20,916 bases of DNA from Stemphylium vesicarium (Eukaryota > Ascomycota > Dothideomycetes > Pleosporales > Pleosporaceae), in assembly GCA_004380135.1 (NCBI GenBank), contig QXCR01000302.1:1-20916 (forward strand), in the 5' to 3' direction. Positions 10,570 to 19,900 of the stretch are shown piece after piece. The translations under genes and the position numbers were made by a program. How positions within the stretch are numbered: position 1 is the first letter of the stretch; every line of letters begins with the position of its first letter. The notes under the pieces were generated by a model that worked only from the letters and a program-made list of their open reading frames with translations, had not been told where the DNA came from and ran no database searches.

Positions 10570-12021
10570 ATGATGGACCCTCCTGCGACGACACCGGGCC
10601 CGAGCCGGAGCGCTAAGGACCCGACACTTACACCTGGTCCCACAACCCCGGGTGGCCGTCAACGCACGCTTCACCAGAGTACTCCTCGCACCCCTGGAGG
10701 CGCAGGGCTGAAACCTTGCACCGTGGACGAGCCACTATATTCGAGAGTGGCAGTGCACACAGCCAAGTGCACCGAGTGCGACAAGCGCAATATGGATACT
10801 ATGCGCCGCTGTCCAGGCTGCACATTTCAGGTGTGCCAACCATGTTATGATAAGCGAGAGCGGGAGGGGAAGGGACTTGTCCACGGTAACATGACAACAC
10901 CGAGTGCCAATGGGAGCGCTTCCGTAACCGGAGGTGGTAGAACCATCAGGAAGAAGCCTGTTGCGAGCACACCTGGTAGTGGGAGTTCTGAGAAGAAGGC
11001 CAATGTATTAGAGAAAGAGCAGAACGAGGACACCTTCGCGCCAGAAAAAGAGTCCGCGCAAGCCACGCTGGAATCGGCGTCCAAGAAGCGCGCAATGAAG
11101 AGGCCTCGCGTCGAAGACAGCGAGCCTGAAAAGGTAGAATCTTCCGAGGACGAATTCGATCCAGACGACGCGTCTCCAACACCCAGCAAACGCCGTCGCA
11201 CTAACTTCTCGTTCGCAGAGAGCGCTCTGGCGACCGCCCTCAGAAACCCGCCAGCTACACGTGCGAAACGTAAGTCGTCGAACACAGCCGCGACACACTC
11301 ACCGGCTCCACTGGCGTCACTAGAGATCGCGGATCCTCGGACAACCATCGTTCAGACGCCCAGCGGGCACCCATGTGGTGGCATATTATACGAAAATGCC
11401 GTTCAAGGATATGATGAGCCGCTGCTGGGGCGCCGAGAGCCTATCATGTCCGATCCTGTTATCCATGTTCCAGCCATCATCAAAAGGGGCGGTAAACCGA
11501 GGCCTTCGGCGAGGCAGGTCTATGCGAACATCCAGTCGAAGCTTGCAGAAAAGATGCAACAGAAAAAGGAGCTTGAAGTCGCGGCGGATCGATCGTCCAA
11601 TACCCTGGCAGCGCAGAAGGCGGATTTACAATCCGACCCTACATTTTCCCAAACTAAATCAGTACAGGAGAAGGCGGAAGACTCGTGTACAGTCCGGGCC
11701 TTTGTCGAGAGAGAAGCGACGACACACCTGGACCACGTGGTGATGGACGAGGACGAGAACAAGGCTCTGTTCAATGCCATGGAGAGCGCCGCTTTGGTCT
11801 GGGGTAAGCAGACCTATAACGAACTGGACCCCGCAATGCAAGAGACGCTGCAGCCTGGATTGAAGTTGCGTCTCGACCGCATCGACAGCGAGTACACAAC
11901 AGAGCTAAAGAAGCTGATGGATGAGCACGCGGCTCGCATGTTGCGCGGTCTGTCTGGCGAAGATGATTCGCGCTCAATGCTACCACCGCCTCCGTCTGGG
12001 CGACTGTTCAAGCCAGCATAG
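10570..12021 (+). CDS. Hypothetical nuclear protein with CxxC zinc module
   Basis: An uninterrupted 483-codon frame. ATG 10570 (followed by a second ATG) is the first after an in-frame TGA about 95 bp upstream. The N-terminus (1-45) is rich in Thr-Pro motifs, possible CDK/MAPK sites. Residues 67-92 carry C67-x2-C70-x10-C81-x2-C84-x4-C89-x2-C92, preceded by His63. This spacing recalls ZZ or other treble-clef zinc fingers, but the later His pair of a ZZ domain is not evident. Two basic clusters, KKRAMKRPR at 172-180 and KRRR at 207-210, flank an acidic stretch and look like nuclear localisation signals. From about 255 the chain is less biased, with charged, probably helical segments at 315-345 and near the C-terminus. 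I do not recognise the family by name. A chromatin- or transcription-related role is inferred only from composition and the zinc module. Confidence 0.85.
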   Translation: MMDPPATTPGPSRSAKDPTLTPGPTTPGGRQRTLHQSTPRTPGGAGLKPCTVDEPLYSRVAVHTAKCTECDKRNMDTMRRCPGCTFQVCQPCYDKREREGKGLVHGNMTTPSANGSASVTGGGRTIRKKPVASTPGSGSSEKKANVLEKEQNEDTFAPEKESAQATLESASKKRAMKRPRVEDSEPEKVESSEDEFDPDDASPTPSKRRRTNFSFAESALATALRNPPATRAKRKSSNTAATHSPAPLASLEIADPRTTIVQTPSGHPCGGILYENAVQGYDEPLLGRREPIMSDPVIHVPAIIKRGGKPRPSARQVYANIQSKLAEKMQQKKELEVAADRSSNTLAAQKADLQSDPTFSQTKSVQEKAEDSCTVRAFVEREATTHLDHVVMDEDENKALFNAMESAALVWGKQTYNELDPAMQETLQPGLKLRLDRIDSEYTTELKKLMDEHAARMLRGLSGEDDSRSMLPPPPSGRLFKPA

Positions 12022-12611
12022 GGTAACCTCTTGTGTTCGGATACGTTGCAGCGAGCCTTATCTAGACAGCGGAGTCACGGCGTCTTCTCTTTTCGTCCGC
12101 TCTTCAGGTCCAGATCGCTCAGCGATACATTGATGTGATACTACGATGAGCGCTGGGTTGCGAACGAGGTATCGAGCGAGGCTTGAATCCATACCATGTG
12201 ATATGAGATGGACATAGCCTTTTGAGAGTTTGATGGTATCCGATAAAAGGCTAATAGCGAGCAGCCTGCATCGTCAAGGCTGGATGGGAACGTGGTAGTG
12301 CCAAGGTCACGGATTATCAAGACTTGAATAGCGAGAAAAGACTTAATAAAAACCTCCGATATTTGACACTGAAATGATGACATGAAGCGATAATTTGGAC
12401 ATACCTATGCTAACACTGAGGAAATGTGAAGGTACTGAGTGGGTTCCTAGCCACTTACAAAGAAACATTGACAAAAAGAAAGATTATGGGTATCCGTAAA
12501 AGGCGCTCATGCGATGCAAAATTAAGCAGGAAATGGAAATGTGCGGTAAGGCTTGCTGCCTACAGGCAGGCGCAGGCGAGGCGGCACGACATGTATCCAG
12601 ATTAGTCGTCT
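12022..12611. other. Convergent 3' interval
   Basis: About 590 bp between two genes that converge, so it should hold both 3' untranslated regions. No coding potential was recognised. Confidence 0.5.
12345..12350 (+). terminator. AATAAA polyadenylation signal candidate
   Basis: An exact AATAAA lies about 325 nt after the stop of the plus-strand Cys-rich protein gene, a plausible 3' UTR length for a fungus. Fungal genes often lack this exact hexamer, so its use is uncertain. Confidence 0.3.
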
Positions 12612-13166
12612 TTATCGCTGGCCGAATTGTATGGTCAGCTTGCCGTTAGCTGGCTTGATCTGGTCCAGCTCGTCTTCGTCCTGGTTGCCTACGGCGTTCT
12701 CGAGCCAGGCTGTCTCGTCGTCTTCATTGTCACCAGCGGAGGTCGGACGCCCATTTCGGATAGACTTGAAGCGTTCGTTAAAGAGGTGGGCGTATTCGTC
12801 GTTCTTGGACGGCTGCTCGGTGACTTCAGGGAATGCACTCGGTTGTGAGACGGGAATCAATTGCCTGTAAGGGATGAGCGTCATTTGCCAGATGAAGCAA
12901 AAGAAGACTCACTCGTTGGTCTCGGCGCAGATGCGCTCTAGATTCTCTCGCTGGCGGCGAAGTTCCTCGGGGTCAGGCTGGGGCACATTGTGGGTGCTGC
13001 TGGCAGTTCCGTAGTTGGGCTGGTATTGGTCCCCGAGGAGATGCGAGGCGTCTGACTGCTGCAAGGAAGATGTCAGCCATTACAGCAATATTATAGCGTG
13101 TTCTCAGAGACTCACGTCCGATTCAGAGGTCTGTCGCCCGCCTAGACAGGATGCGCAGGCGCCCAT
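12612..13166 (-). CDS. LAMTOR1/p18-like Ragulator (EGO complex) scaffold, three exons
   Basis: Exons 13116-13166, 12913-13058 and 12612-12864 join to exactly 150 codons (149 residues). Introns 13059-13115 (57 bp, GTGAGT, GCTGAC branch, CAG) and 12865-12912 (48 bp, GTGAGT, CAG) are canonical. Exon 1 encodes only 17 residues, beginning MGACASC: Gly2 for N-myristoylation, Cys4 and Cys7 for palmitoylation. The middle has a charged helical stretch (EELRRQRENLERICAETNE, about 47-66), and the C-terminus ends KLTIQFGQR, matching the VVQFG ending of animal LAMTOR1. In animals this protein anchors Ragulator to lysosomes, where it recruits Rag GTPases and activates mTORC1; yeast Meh1/Ego1 does this at the vacuole. 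The same role is inferred here from the acylation motif, length and C-terminus. ATG 13166 is chosen because it creates the acylation motif. Automated models could miss this tiny first exon. Confidence 0.87.
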
Positions 13167-13351
13167 TGGATTGGAGCTGATTCGGTCGGTAGCGCCGGAG
13201 GGACTATGGTTGGATCGGGACCGGGGAGAGTGACGTCGCTACTATCTGTATAGCATGCGATGCTTGATCTGACCGCGCAAGCATTCAAAGGACTCGTGTT
13301 GTCTAGCGCATTCGAGAGTGCCGACCTCACTGTCGGCGACGAGCGTTGCAT
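13142..13351 (-). other. Possible upstream ORF overlapping the LAMTOR1-like start
   Basis: An ATG at 13351 opens a 69-codon frame that stops at 13142-13144, 25 nt inside the LAMTOR1-like coding region and in another frame. If transcription starts upstream of 13351, this ORF would compete with the main start. If the leader is shorter than about 185 nt, it is irrelevant. The sequence has no recognisable domain. Confidence 0.25.
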
Positions 13352-13412
13352 CTTAGAGTTGTGATGATCGGCGTCGGAAATCTCCGACCTCTTGGCAGGC
13401 ACGCGTCGAGAA

Positions 13413-13424
13413 GGTCACGTGACC
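13413..13424. promoter_or_regulatory. CLEAR-like / Cbf1-type E-box palindrome
   Basis: GGTCACGTGACC is a perfect 12-bp palindrome lying 247 bp upstream of the LAMTOR1-like ATG. Its core GTCACGTGAC equals the animal CLEAR element bound by TFEB/MITF, and also contains the RTCACRTG site of fungal Cbf1-type bHLH factors. The presence is direct observation; regulation of the adjacent gene is inference. Confidence 0.5.
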
Positions 13425-16400
13425 AAGAGTGGTCTTCTAAGGTTACGTACGTATGCCCATGGACAGATCTATGTCACTGCATAAATGATGATTGGGTTCA
13501 TGAACTCACAATTACGCGAAAGGGAAAGAATTCCCAGTTTCCAGTGCTTGGTATATTCACTTGTCCCTGATGCTTCGCGTCCGCCAGTGCGAATGGCACG
13601 GAGACAGTTCCAAAGTCTGCAAGACATCATTTGTAAGAGCCCCAATGACCCATGATCGATACCATAGGTAGTCTCCAGAGTTGTGTTTCGAAGATGTTTG
13701 CATGTGTCTATCCTCATGAAAGACATTAGCTGCACATCTATGTGCTGCTGTTTCCTCAGGAACATCTGGAACTTCCAACTACCTAATGGAGACCTGTGTG
13801 TTCAGAATAATTTTGGGACGCAGTAAAAGCACTCGTCTCGGACGTCTTTTATATTGAGGCGTTACTTGTACTCTGTCTTTTGTAGCTAGAGCAATTAACT
13901 TGACATACCGCGTGGATATCAACATGATACTCGAGTCGATATTACTGTCAACTTGGCTTGCGTGCTTTGATCAGTCTCTACGAAGCGAAATAGGTGGTAG
14001 GGTCGACTGCGACGTTCCAGCACCTGGCATGTGTTCCCAGAAACGATCACATGATCATGGGCTGCAACCTCTGATCTTCTTGTAAGATTTGTGGGATGAT
14101 CAAGAACGATGATCGGCCAGGGGCATCCTAGACATTATTTGCTAGACGAGCCGCCAGTGGATGTGGGGGTGCGCGTGCCATTGGGTCCTTGAAAGCGGTA
14201 GGCTTTCCGGAAAGAGCTGCTGCGTCATGGAGATGCCGCGACAATTCTGGCATGGGAAGGAAATTAGACACGACGCATGCGATTTAGCGCCCTGGAGAGT
14301 TACGAGTATGGTGAATTTTGTTGGGCGAAGACGGCGGCTTGCGATCGAGGCAGAATGCCTGTTCTGACCTGTGATTGGCCAGGCATTCGGCGAATGCTGT
14401 ACCACATTCGCATGTCCTACAAGGTCTGCATAGGCTCAGCAGGCATCCAAACAGGCGCATAGTAACATTTTGTCGCCCAGAGTTCTCACCTTTCCCTAAT
14501 GCATGACGTCTCCGCTCTTCTACTCTATTTTGCTCTCGCTGTGCTGTACTGCCACCGGCAGAGAAACCCACGAAGATAGAGAAGCACGCGAAGGATTGTA
14601 CAGATTGCGTGGGTCGGTATCGTCTTGATTGGTGCGGGAAAAGTGTTGCGTCCGTCCCGATATGCAGACAATCTGCGGGAGCGCTATGAGAAGCAAGATC
14701 GACCCGAAAGGGTAAAGTCATTATGCGCGAAGCTTGTAATCGCGACATAATGAGCTCTATTGGTGAGCGCCAAACAGTACGTATCGCCGGTATATGCAAC
14801 TTGGGATAGTCGCCCACTTCTGATGTAGAGGGAAATGAGGATGGTACTGGACTGGTTGCCCAGCACCTCCGAATTGGTCGTTCTGGTACCTGATTGGTCA
14901 ACCCAATGCTTTACATGTGTTCCGGCTATGCACAACGATACTGACTGCAGCCCAATACATCCCAGATGCGGCTTTTGGACAGGTACGTTGTCGTATGTTA
15001 TGTAGGAACCATGTCTCGTAGGCCTGCTGACAACACGGCGACTTACTCCATTGGTCGTGTTGGTGTGGTATAGCCTCACGCATCCACCCAGCCGCGTCTT
15101 TGAACCGAGTGAGGGGCAGTGGTACACGAGCAGCAGCTTGTCGTATACCACAAGCGCTTAAATCTACTCGCCGTAGTAGGGCTTCGACCACAAGATACTC
15201 AAAAGCTGGGGTAGCCCGCGTCCTCTTCGCACCCTTCTTCCGTACTCCGAGAACCCGTTGCCTTGTATCGACAGGCGCACTGAGCGACACCGGGAGGGAC
15301 ACAAGCAATTCGAATGGATGACGAGCCTTTGACGGGCACCTTGAAGAACGTGGCCCCGGAATAATGTATGGAAGGCGATCGACCGCCTTTCAGGCCACTC
15401 AGCGTTCGCCACGTAAGCCGTCGACTCTGAGATTTTTCCTTGCTCTTCAGACTGATATGGCACTCTTAGACTTTCTGCTATCCTCTCCAACATTACCCAT
15501 CTTTGTCAAGTCGAGCGAGCAAGGGATACTATCGTGTAATATTGACGAAAACTCGGATGCAACACAAAGGCATCAGTACATGCCCACCGAAAACGAGCAC
15601 GCATCGACCGAGATGTTCAACCATGGGAAGAGAATGGCCTCTGCCTCGAGATCTCTAGCCTATCGGCCCATACTTCCAGCGCGCACCCTTCGATGTCCCC
15701 GAACGTAAGCACGCACACTCAGCGAGGCCAACGGAGTGTGAGATGATGGGCCGCGACATCAAGCTGTTCAGAGAACGCGTCGCCGATTGTATACCACACT
15801 AAGACGCGGGGATGGTGTTGGACGCGTGTCTGCAGAGGAGGTTCCCGAAAGAACAGAGTGAGGTTGGGTCAGTGAACCACCTGACTGTGTCGGGGTAGAA
15901 GAACTGCGCCCGGCGTTTTCCTCGGCTTTACCCGTGCACGCTATCCGCGTGAACTCTAGCGTCATCACGTGGTCATGGAGCTTCGAAATTACCCCACCGC
16001 CAACCCTCCATTGCAACAACACTCCAAACGTCCGCACCTCCGCCCGTCATACCTTGCCGTTACCGCTTCGCTCACTGCACTTCTTCCTTGCGTCTACTTG
16101 GACTCCATTGTGAGCTCCTCACATATCAGGAGAAGGCGTGGCCATTTCCACTGGGCCGTGCGCGATCACCTCTCCACTTCTATTTGCGGCTACGCGACAT
16201 TCACGGATTGGACAGCTTCAGCCCCCAATCCACGGCACAGCGGCTATGTTCACCACGATTGAGCATGCAACCAATCATCAAAAAGAAAAATGGTCATTGC
16301 ATCATTAGAACCCTAGGGGCTCAGTAATAGAAAAGAAGCGATTGTAAGAGGTAACGCCCGGCCTCTTCCGTGCCGTCCCCTGTCCCTCAATATCAGCACT

Positions 16401-16516
16401 TCCTGCATCATCTCTTCCCCAGCAACGAAAATTGAATGGGCTCAATCTGAAAGGAGACACCGAAGCGTTGTACATGAAACGAAACCCCAGACGCCTGCGC
16501 CATGCCCACTGCCAGT
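13425..16516. other. Gene-free interval of about 3.1 kb
   Basis: Only overlapping, unsupported frames occur on both strands. I recognise no protein family, RNA gene or transposon. ATCACGTGGT, another E-box, lies at 15964-15973. The stretch 15975-16290 has somewhat coding-like composition in two frames, but no consistent gene model could be built. Confidence 0.4.
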
Positions 16517-16852
16517 TCAGTGAATCGCTTGCAATCTGCGGGCGCGTTCGCAAGACAGCTCACCAATCTCTCCGTCCAGTCCACGAATCATTTCCATCGA
16601 TTTCTCAATCGAGGCTCCGAATTTGTGAGGCTCACGCTGCCACCGCCCGACGCGATCCACCTCAGCGGCTCGGCGGCGCATCTTTGTGTTGATCTTCTCG
16701 CAGAGCTTGCAGTATGTGTTTGTGGGAACCGTTTGCATGATGAGCTTCATGCCGCACGTCTCTCCGATTCGGTACTCCTTGGCACAGTGCTGTCGGAAGT
16801 GGCCCCACTTCCAGTCGCCACAGAGGAACCGGTGCTGGTCGTAGAAGCACAT
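16517..16852 (-). CDS. Small conserved fungal Cys-rich CGDWKWG protein
   Basis: A 111-residue single coding exon. An in-frame TGA lies two codons before ATG 16852, fixing the start. The N-terminal half has C11, H22, C23, C33 and a C48-x2-C51 pair, with the block CGDWKWG at 11-17 and RIGETCG at 28-34. From about residue 54 it becomes a charged helix (KMRRRAAEVDRVGRWQRE and a following segment to about 100) that may be a coiled coil. I recall small ascomycete proteins with the same CGDWKWG...HC...RIGETCG...CxxC plan, annotated as hypothetical; they look like a small zinc-binding fold plus a helix. Function is unknown. There is no signal peptide or membrane segment. The 5' leader contains a well-formed intron (16879-16943). 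Confidence 0.82.
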   Translation of the reverse strand: MCFYDQHRFLCGDWKWGHFRQHCAKEYRIGETCGMKLIMQTVPTNTYCKLCEKINTKMRRRAAEVDRVGRWQREPHKFGASIEKSMEMIRGLDGEIGELSCERARRLQAIH

Positions 16853-16878
16853 GTTTCAGATTTGAAGAGTTGGGGTGC

Positions 16879-16943
16879 CTGGGGTTTGGTAATACATTAG
16901 GCTTGGTGCCGAACTGCTTGGACGACAGATCCCCGACACGTAC
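16879..16943 (-). other. 5' UTR intron of the CGDWKWG protein gene
   Basis: On the minus strand a GTACGT donor, a CTAAT branch site and a CCCCAG acceptor define a 65-bp intron ending 26 nt before ATG 16852. Upstream, 17009-17026 holds a five-codon uORF (MRPLD). Splicing does not extend the coding frame, because a TGA lies between acceptor and ATG. Confidence 0.6.
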
Positions 16944-19900
16944 CTGTTGCGCCTTGTTCAAACAATGGACCTCCTTGATAGGACCAGCGATCGCGTATCT
17001 GGAATAGGTCAGTCTAGGGGTCTCATCAACCTCCAGTCTCGAGGATACACACGGAATGGTTGGGTGGTAGACCGTCTTCACAACTGAAGGTGAAGGTCTA
17101 GGGTCTGGGAAAGGGTCGTGCTTGGAGCTTGATGTTGCAAAAGATGGAGATGTTCAGAATTCCTGCTCAATGACTGGAAGTTGTTGTCGAGTTGAGCTTG
17201 ATGGGTTCAAACTGAGAGCAGCAGTATACCGCTATTTATCCTTCGAGACGCAAACCTCTCGCCGATCTCGCCGGCCGCCCCTCGTATCCGAGACCGTTTC
17301 GTTGTCAGACCATAGATTGCTGTTATGGCCTATCCTTTCGTCGACGTGGTAGCACCCCACCCGGCCCCGTCCAACAATATCGCTACGATTCCCGGATCCC
17401 TCTCATTCTGACGCTAAAACAATGCGGAGACGGGCTGCAATGATACCCTAGGCCGTGCCGGCGTTTCCAGCTGCAGAGGGTTATCACATATGCTAGGAGA
17501 TCAACGCGTCGTGGCTTCATGAACCACGTAACCCTTTGTCCCGGATGCGAAAATCCCTCATGTTCCTTGTCGAGATGTCTTAGCTGGCGCCTGTGGACGT
17601 TGTGGTATGTCGTTCTCAAGCATTCCGGACCTCTCATGCCATATGAGATGGAGCATTTGTGAACCGAGTTGCGATCACGTGCTTCTTGGTTCATGCCGAG
17701 TCACAGTCCGCCCCGGAAATTCTTTCTCAGGCTTGACAAGCGATTGGTCAATGGCACCTGATGTTGGTACTTGAGCGGACACCAAAAAAGGAAAGTACAC
17801 GGACCACTTTCAGGGCTACGGACACCACTTCTCCATTGCGAGCTACAGTCAGCCGTTACCATATGCATTGACCAAGGTTTCGAGTCTACGTATTGCCGGC
17901 ACTTTTGGTTGGGCATTATTCATTCTCTGGATCTCTAGCACGAATTGTGCTCACGGATTCTCGGGCGTTTGACGGCTCGTTAAGCTCCAAACTCGACCCC
18001 AAATTTTCCGTTTGTGGCCAAGCTAATCAATCTGTGTAGCATCACTCAGCTTCACCGATGGAGCTTCATCGCCTCTCATGTCCACTAAAGATGCTCATTC
18101 GTCTCGCTTCGCCATCCACAACCTGCCGGTCTTTCCATCACGGACTGGAGGCGCTGTCGGCCAGTCACCTTATCTCCTCATGCTGCAGTGATGCATGTTA
18201 GACATTACGTCCGGTCATTCACCATTGCCACTCGGATGGAACGCTAGCAACTTCCGCATGCATATTACCTTGCACGGACTGGGTCCTTCATTCAGCTGAT
18301 CTCTATCTCCACTCAACGGCTGGCGTTTACCGTGGCCGACCCAATGTTGACTAACTAGGCCCTGCACGCTGACAGGCATACCTCTCTTAGATAACAGGAT
18401 GGCGTGAAGTTTATGCGGAACCTAGGCCGCCATCGCATATCGAGGCAATCACCTGGACCCCCCGGGCAGACACTAGAACCGGCCAAAGGCTGCCCCATCG
18501 GAGATCCTCTGACGTGGCGAGCGGTATGTGGTTGATCAAAGGAGAGGCTATATCCCTGACGTTCATGTCACCATCTGTCATAGCTTTGACGAACGAGTCG
18601 GCGTTGGCTCGCCTGCCTTTCCACGCATAATCAGCATAGAATGTTTGCCCCTGGCCTATGGAAAGAGCTTCACAACTCCGACTGTTCTTACCGGTGAGTC
18701 CACGGCGAGGGTATCCAAGGTGTGGCCATCGTACTGCAGTCAATGCAGTGGCGATATGATGCAGCATGCTTTCGTCAATGGCCTCAACCAGTCTGCCTCG
18801 TCGTCAGATGCGGTAACAACTCCACATTGCCGAGCCAATTGCTTCCACAGAGATAGATTGAGCTGTACAGCTATCATCATTGTTCCTCGATGGTACACTG
18901 GGCATCCATGGCATATGTGCAGTAAAGTGAGTCTATACCAGATGATGCAAAAGGTGAGGTGCTGTTGTGGTGCCATCCGACCTAGAGTCGGCCTCGCGTC
19001 GTGCACGGAGCCACACACCAGCCATCACAATAAACATGAGAGCTGCGGCCATTGCTGCGACCGCAAGTAACCTTGCAAATAGCTGCGCGAACAATTGACC
19101 AGTTGGCGAATTTTCCCTCTTTGAGTTTCTCTGACGCCGTGAAGTGATTACGCTTCGTTTTGGAAGCAGATGGTGCCTTAGTTCGCTGTCCATCAGCCGC
19201 TTATGTCGTTGCTGTTGATGACTTGACGTTGAAATTTGCTACATGGCACTCCGCACACACTTTTCGTCATGTGAGAGAAAAGCGATGCTGGGTATGGCGT
19301 GGGTACATGGGCGGCGGAGTAACTAGGGGGGTAGGTCGCACGCAATTTTGATCCGGAGACGAGCAAGTGCTGTGCTTGTGTGGGCCGGAGATGCTGTCGC
19401 CGGCGCCCTCGATGCATGGGAGGACTAAGCTGGATGCTGGCGGATTGGCGGGTGCCGTTTTCTTGGTGGGTCAAATCGGCCTGGCCAGCCTGGTTGCATG
19501 TCCCCCCGCTCGATGAGTGAGATGGTTGCTTAGCGCAGATGAGGGGGGACCACATGTACGCTGAGCCAGTGAGTACTCTGGACAACAATGGAGTGTGTAC
19601 AAAAACAACATCGACTGGCATCTCCTGAGCCGTACTGTCTAAGGGCAGAGACGACTTCGCGGTTACTGCGGTACCTAGCGTGAATTGGCCACTGAGACTT
19701 GACGATTCTGTGAGGCAACAGAAGGCCCAGTGTATGCGGCCAACCCGCCCAGCCAGGAGGTGGGACGAATAAAGTGGCGGCATCTCAGGCTGAAAGCCCT
19801 GTCTTGTCCTCGCTTCCTCACGGATACAGCATGTGCACGGCGCTGGAAGAATTCGCTCGAGCACGGGAAACTGCTACATGCAACCAAGCCCTAGCCGCAT

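Noticed and set aside
14284..14901. 205-codon minus-strand open frame
   Set aside because: It opens with TTG rather than ATG, has no recognisable domain and overlaps other equally open frames; composition looks non-coding.
15975..16290. Coding-like stretch on the plus strand after an E-box
   Set aside because: Two frames look equally plausible, no canonical intron joins them and no family is recognised.
18528..19070. 180-codon plus-strand frame, Cys- and His-rich
   Set aside because: The Cys residues are irregular, no zinc-finger spacing is seen, and it lies opposite the somewhat more protein-like minus-strand frames.
19193..19864. 223-codon minus-strand open frame
   Set aside because: It starts at GTG, has biased low-information sequence and no domain. 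Its length is possible by chance in GC-balanced DNA.
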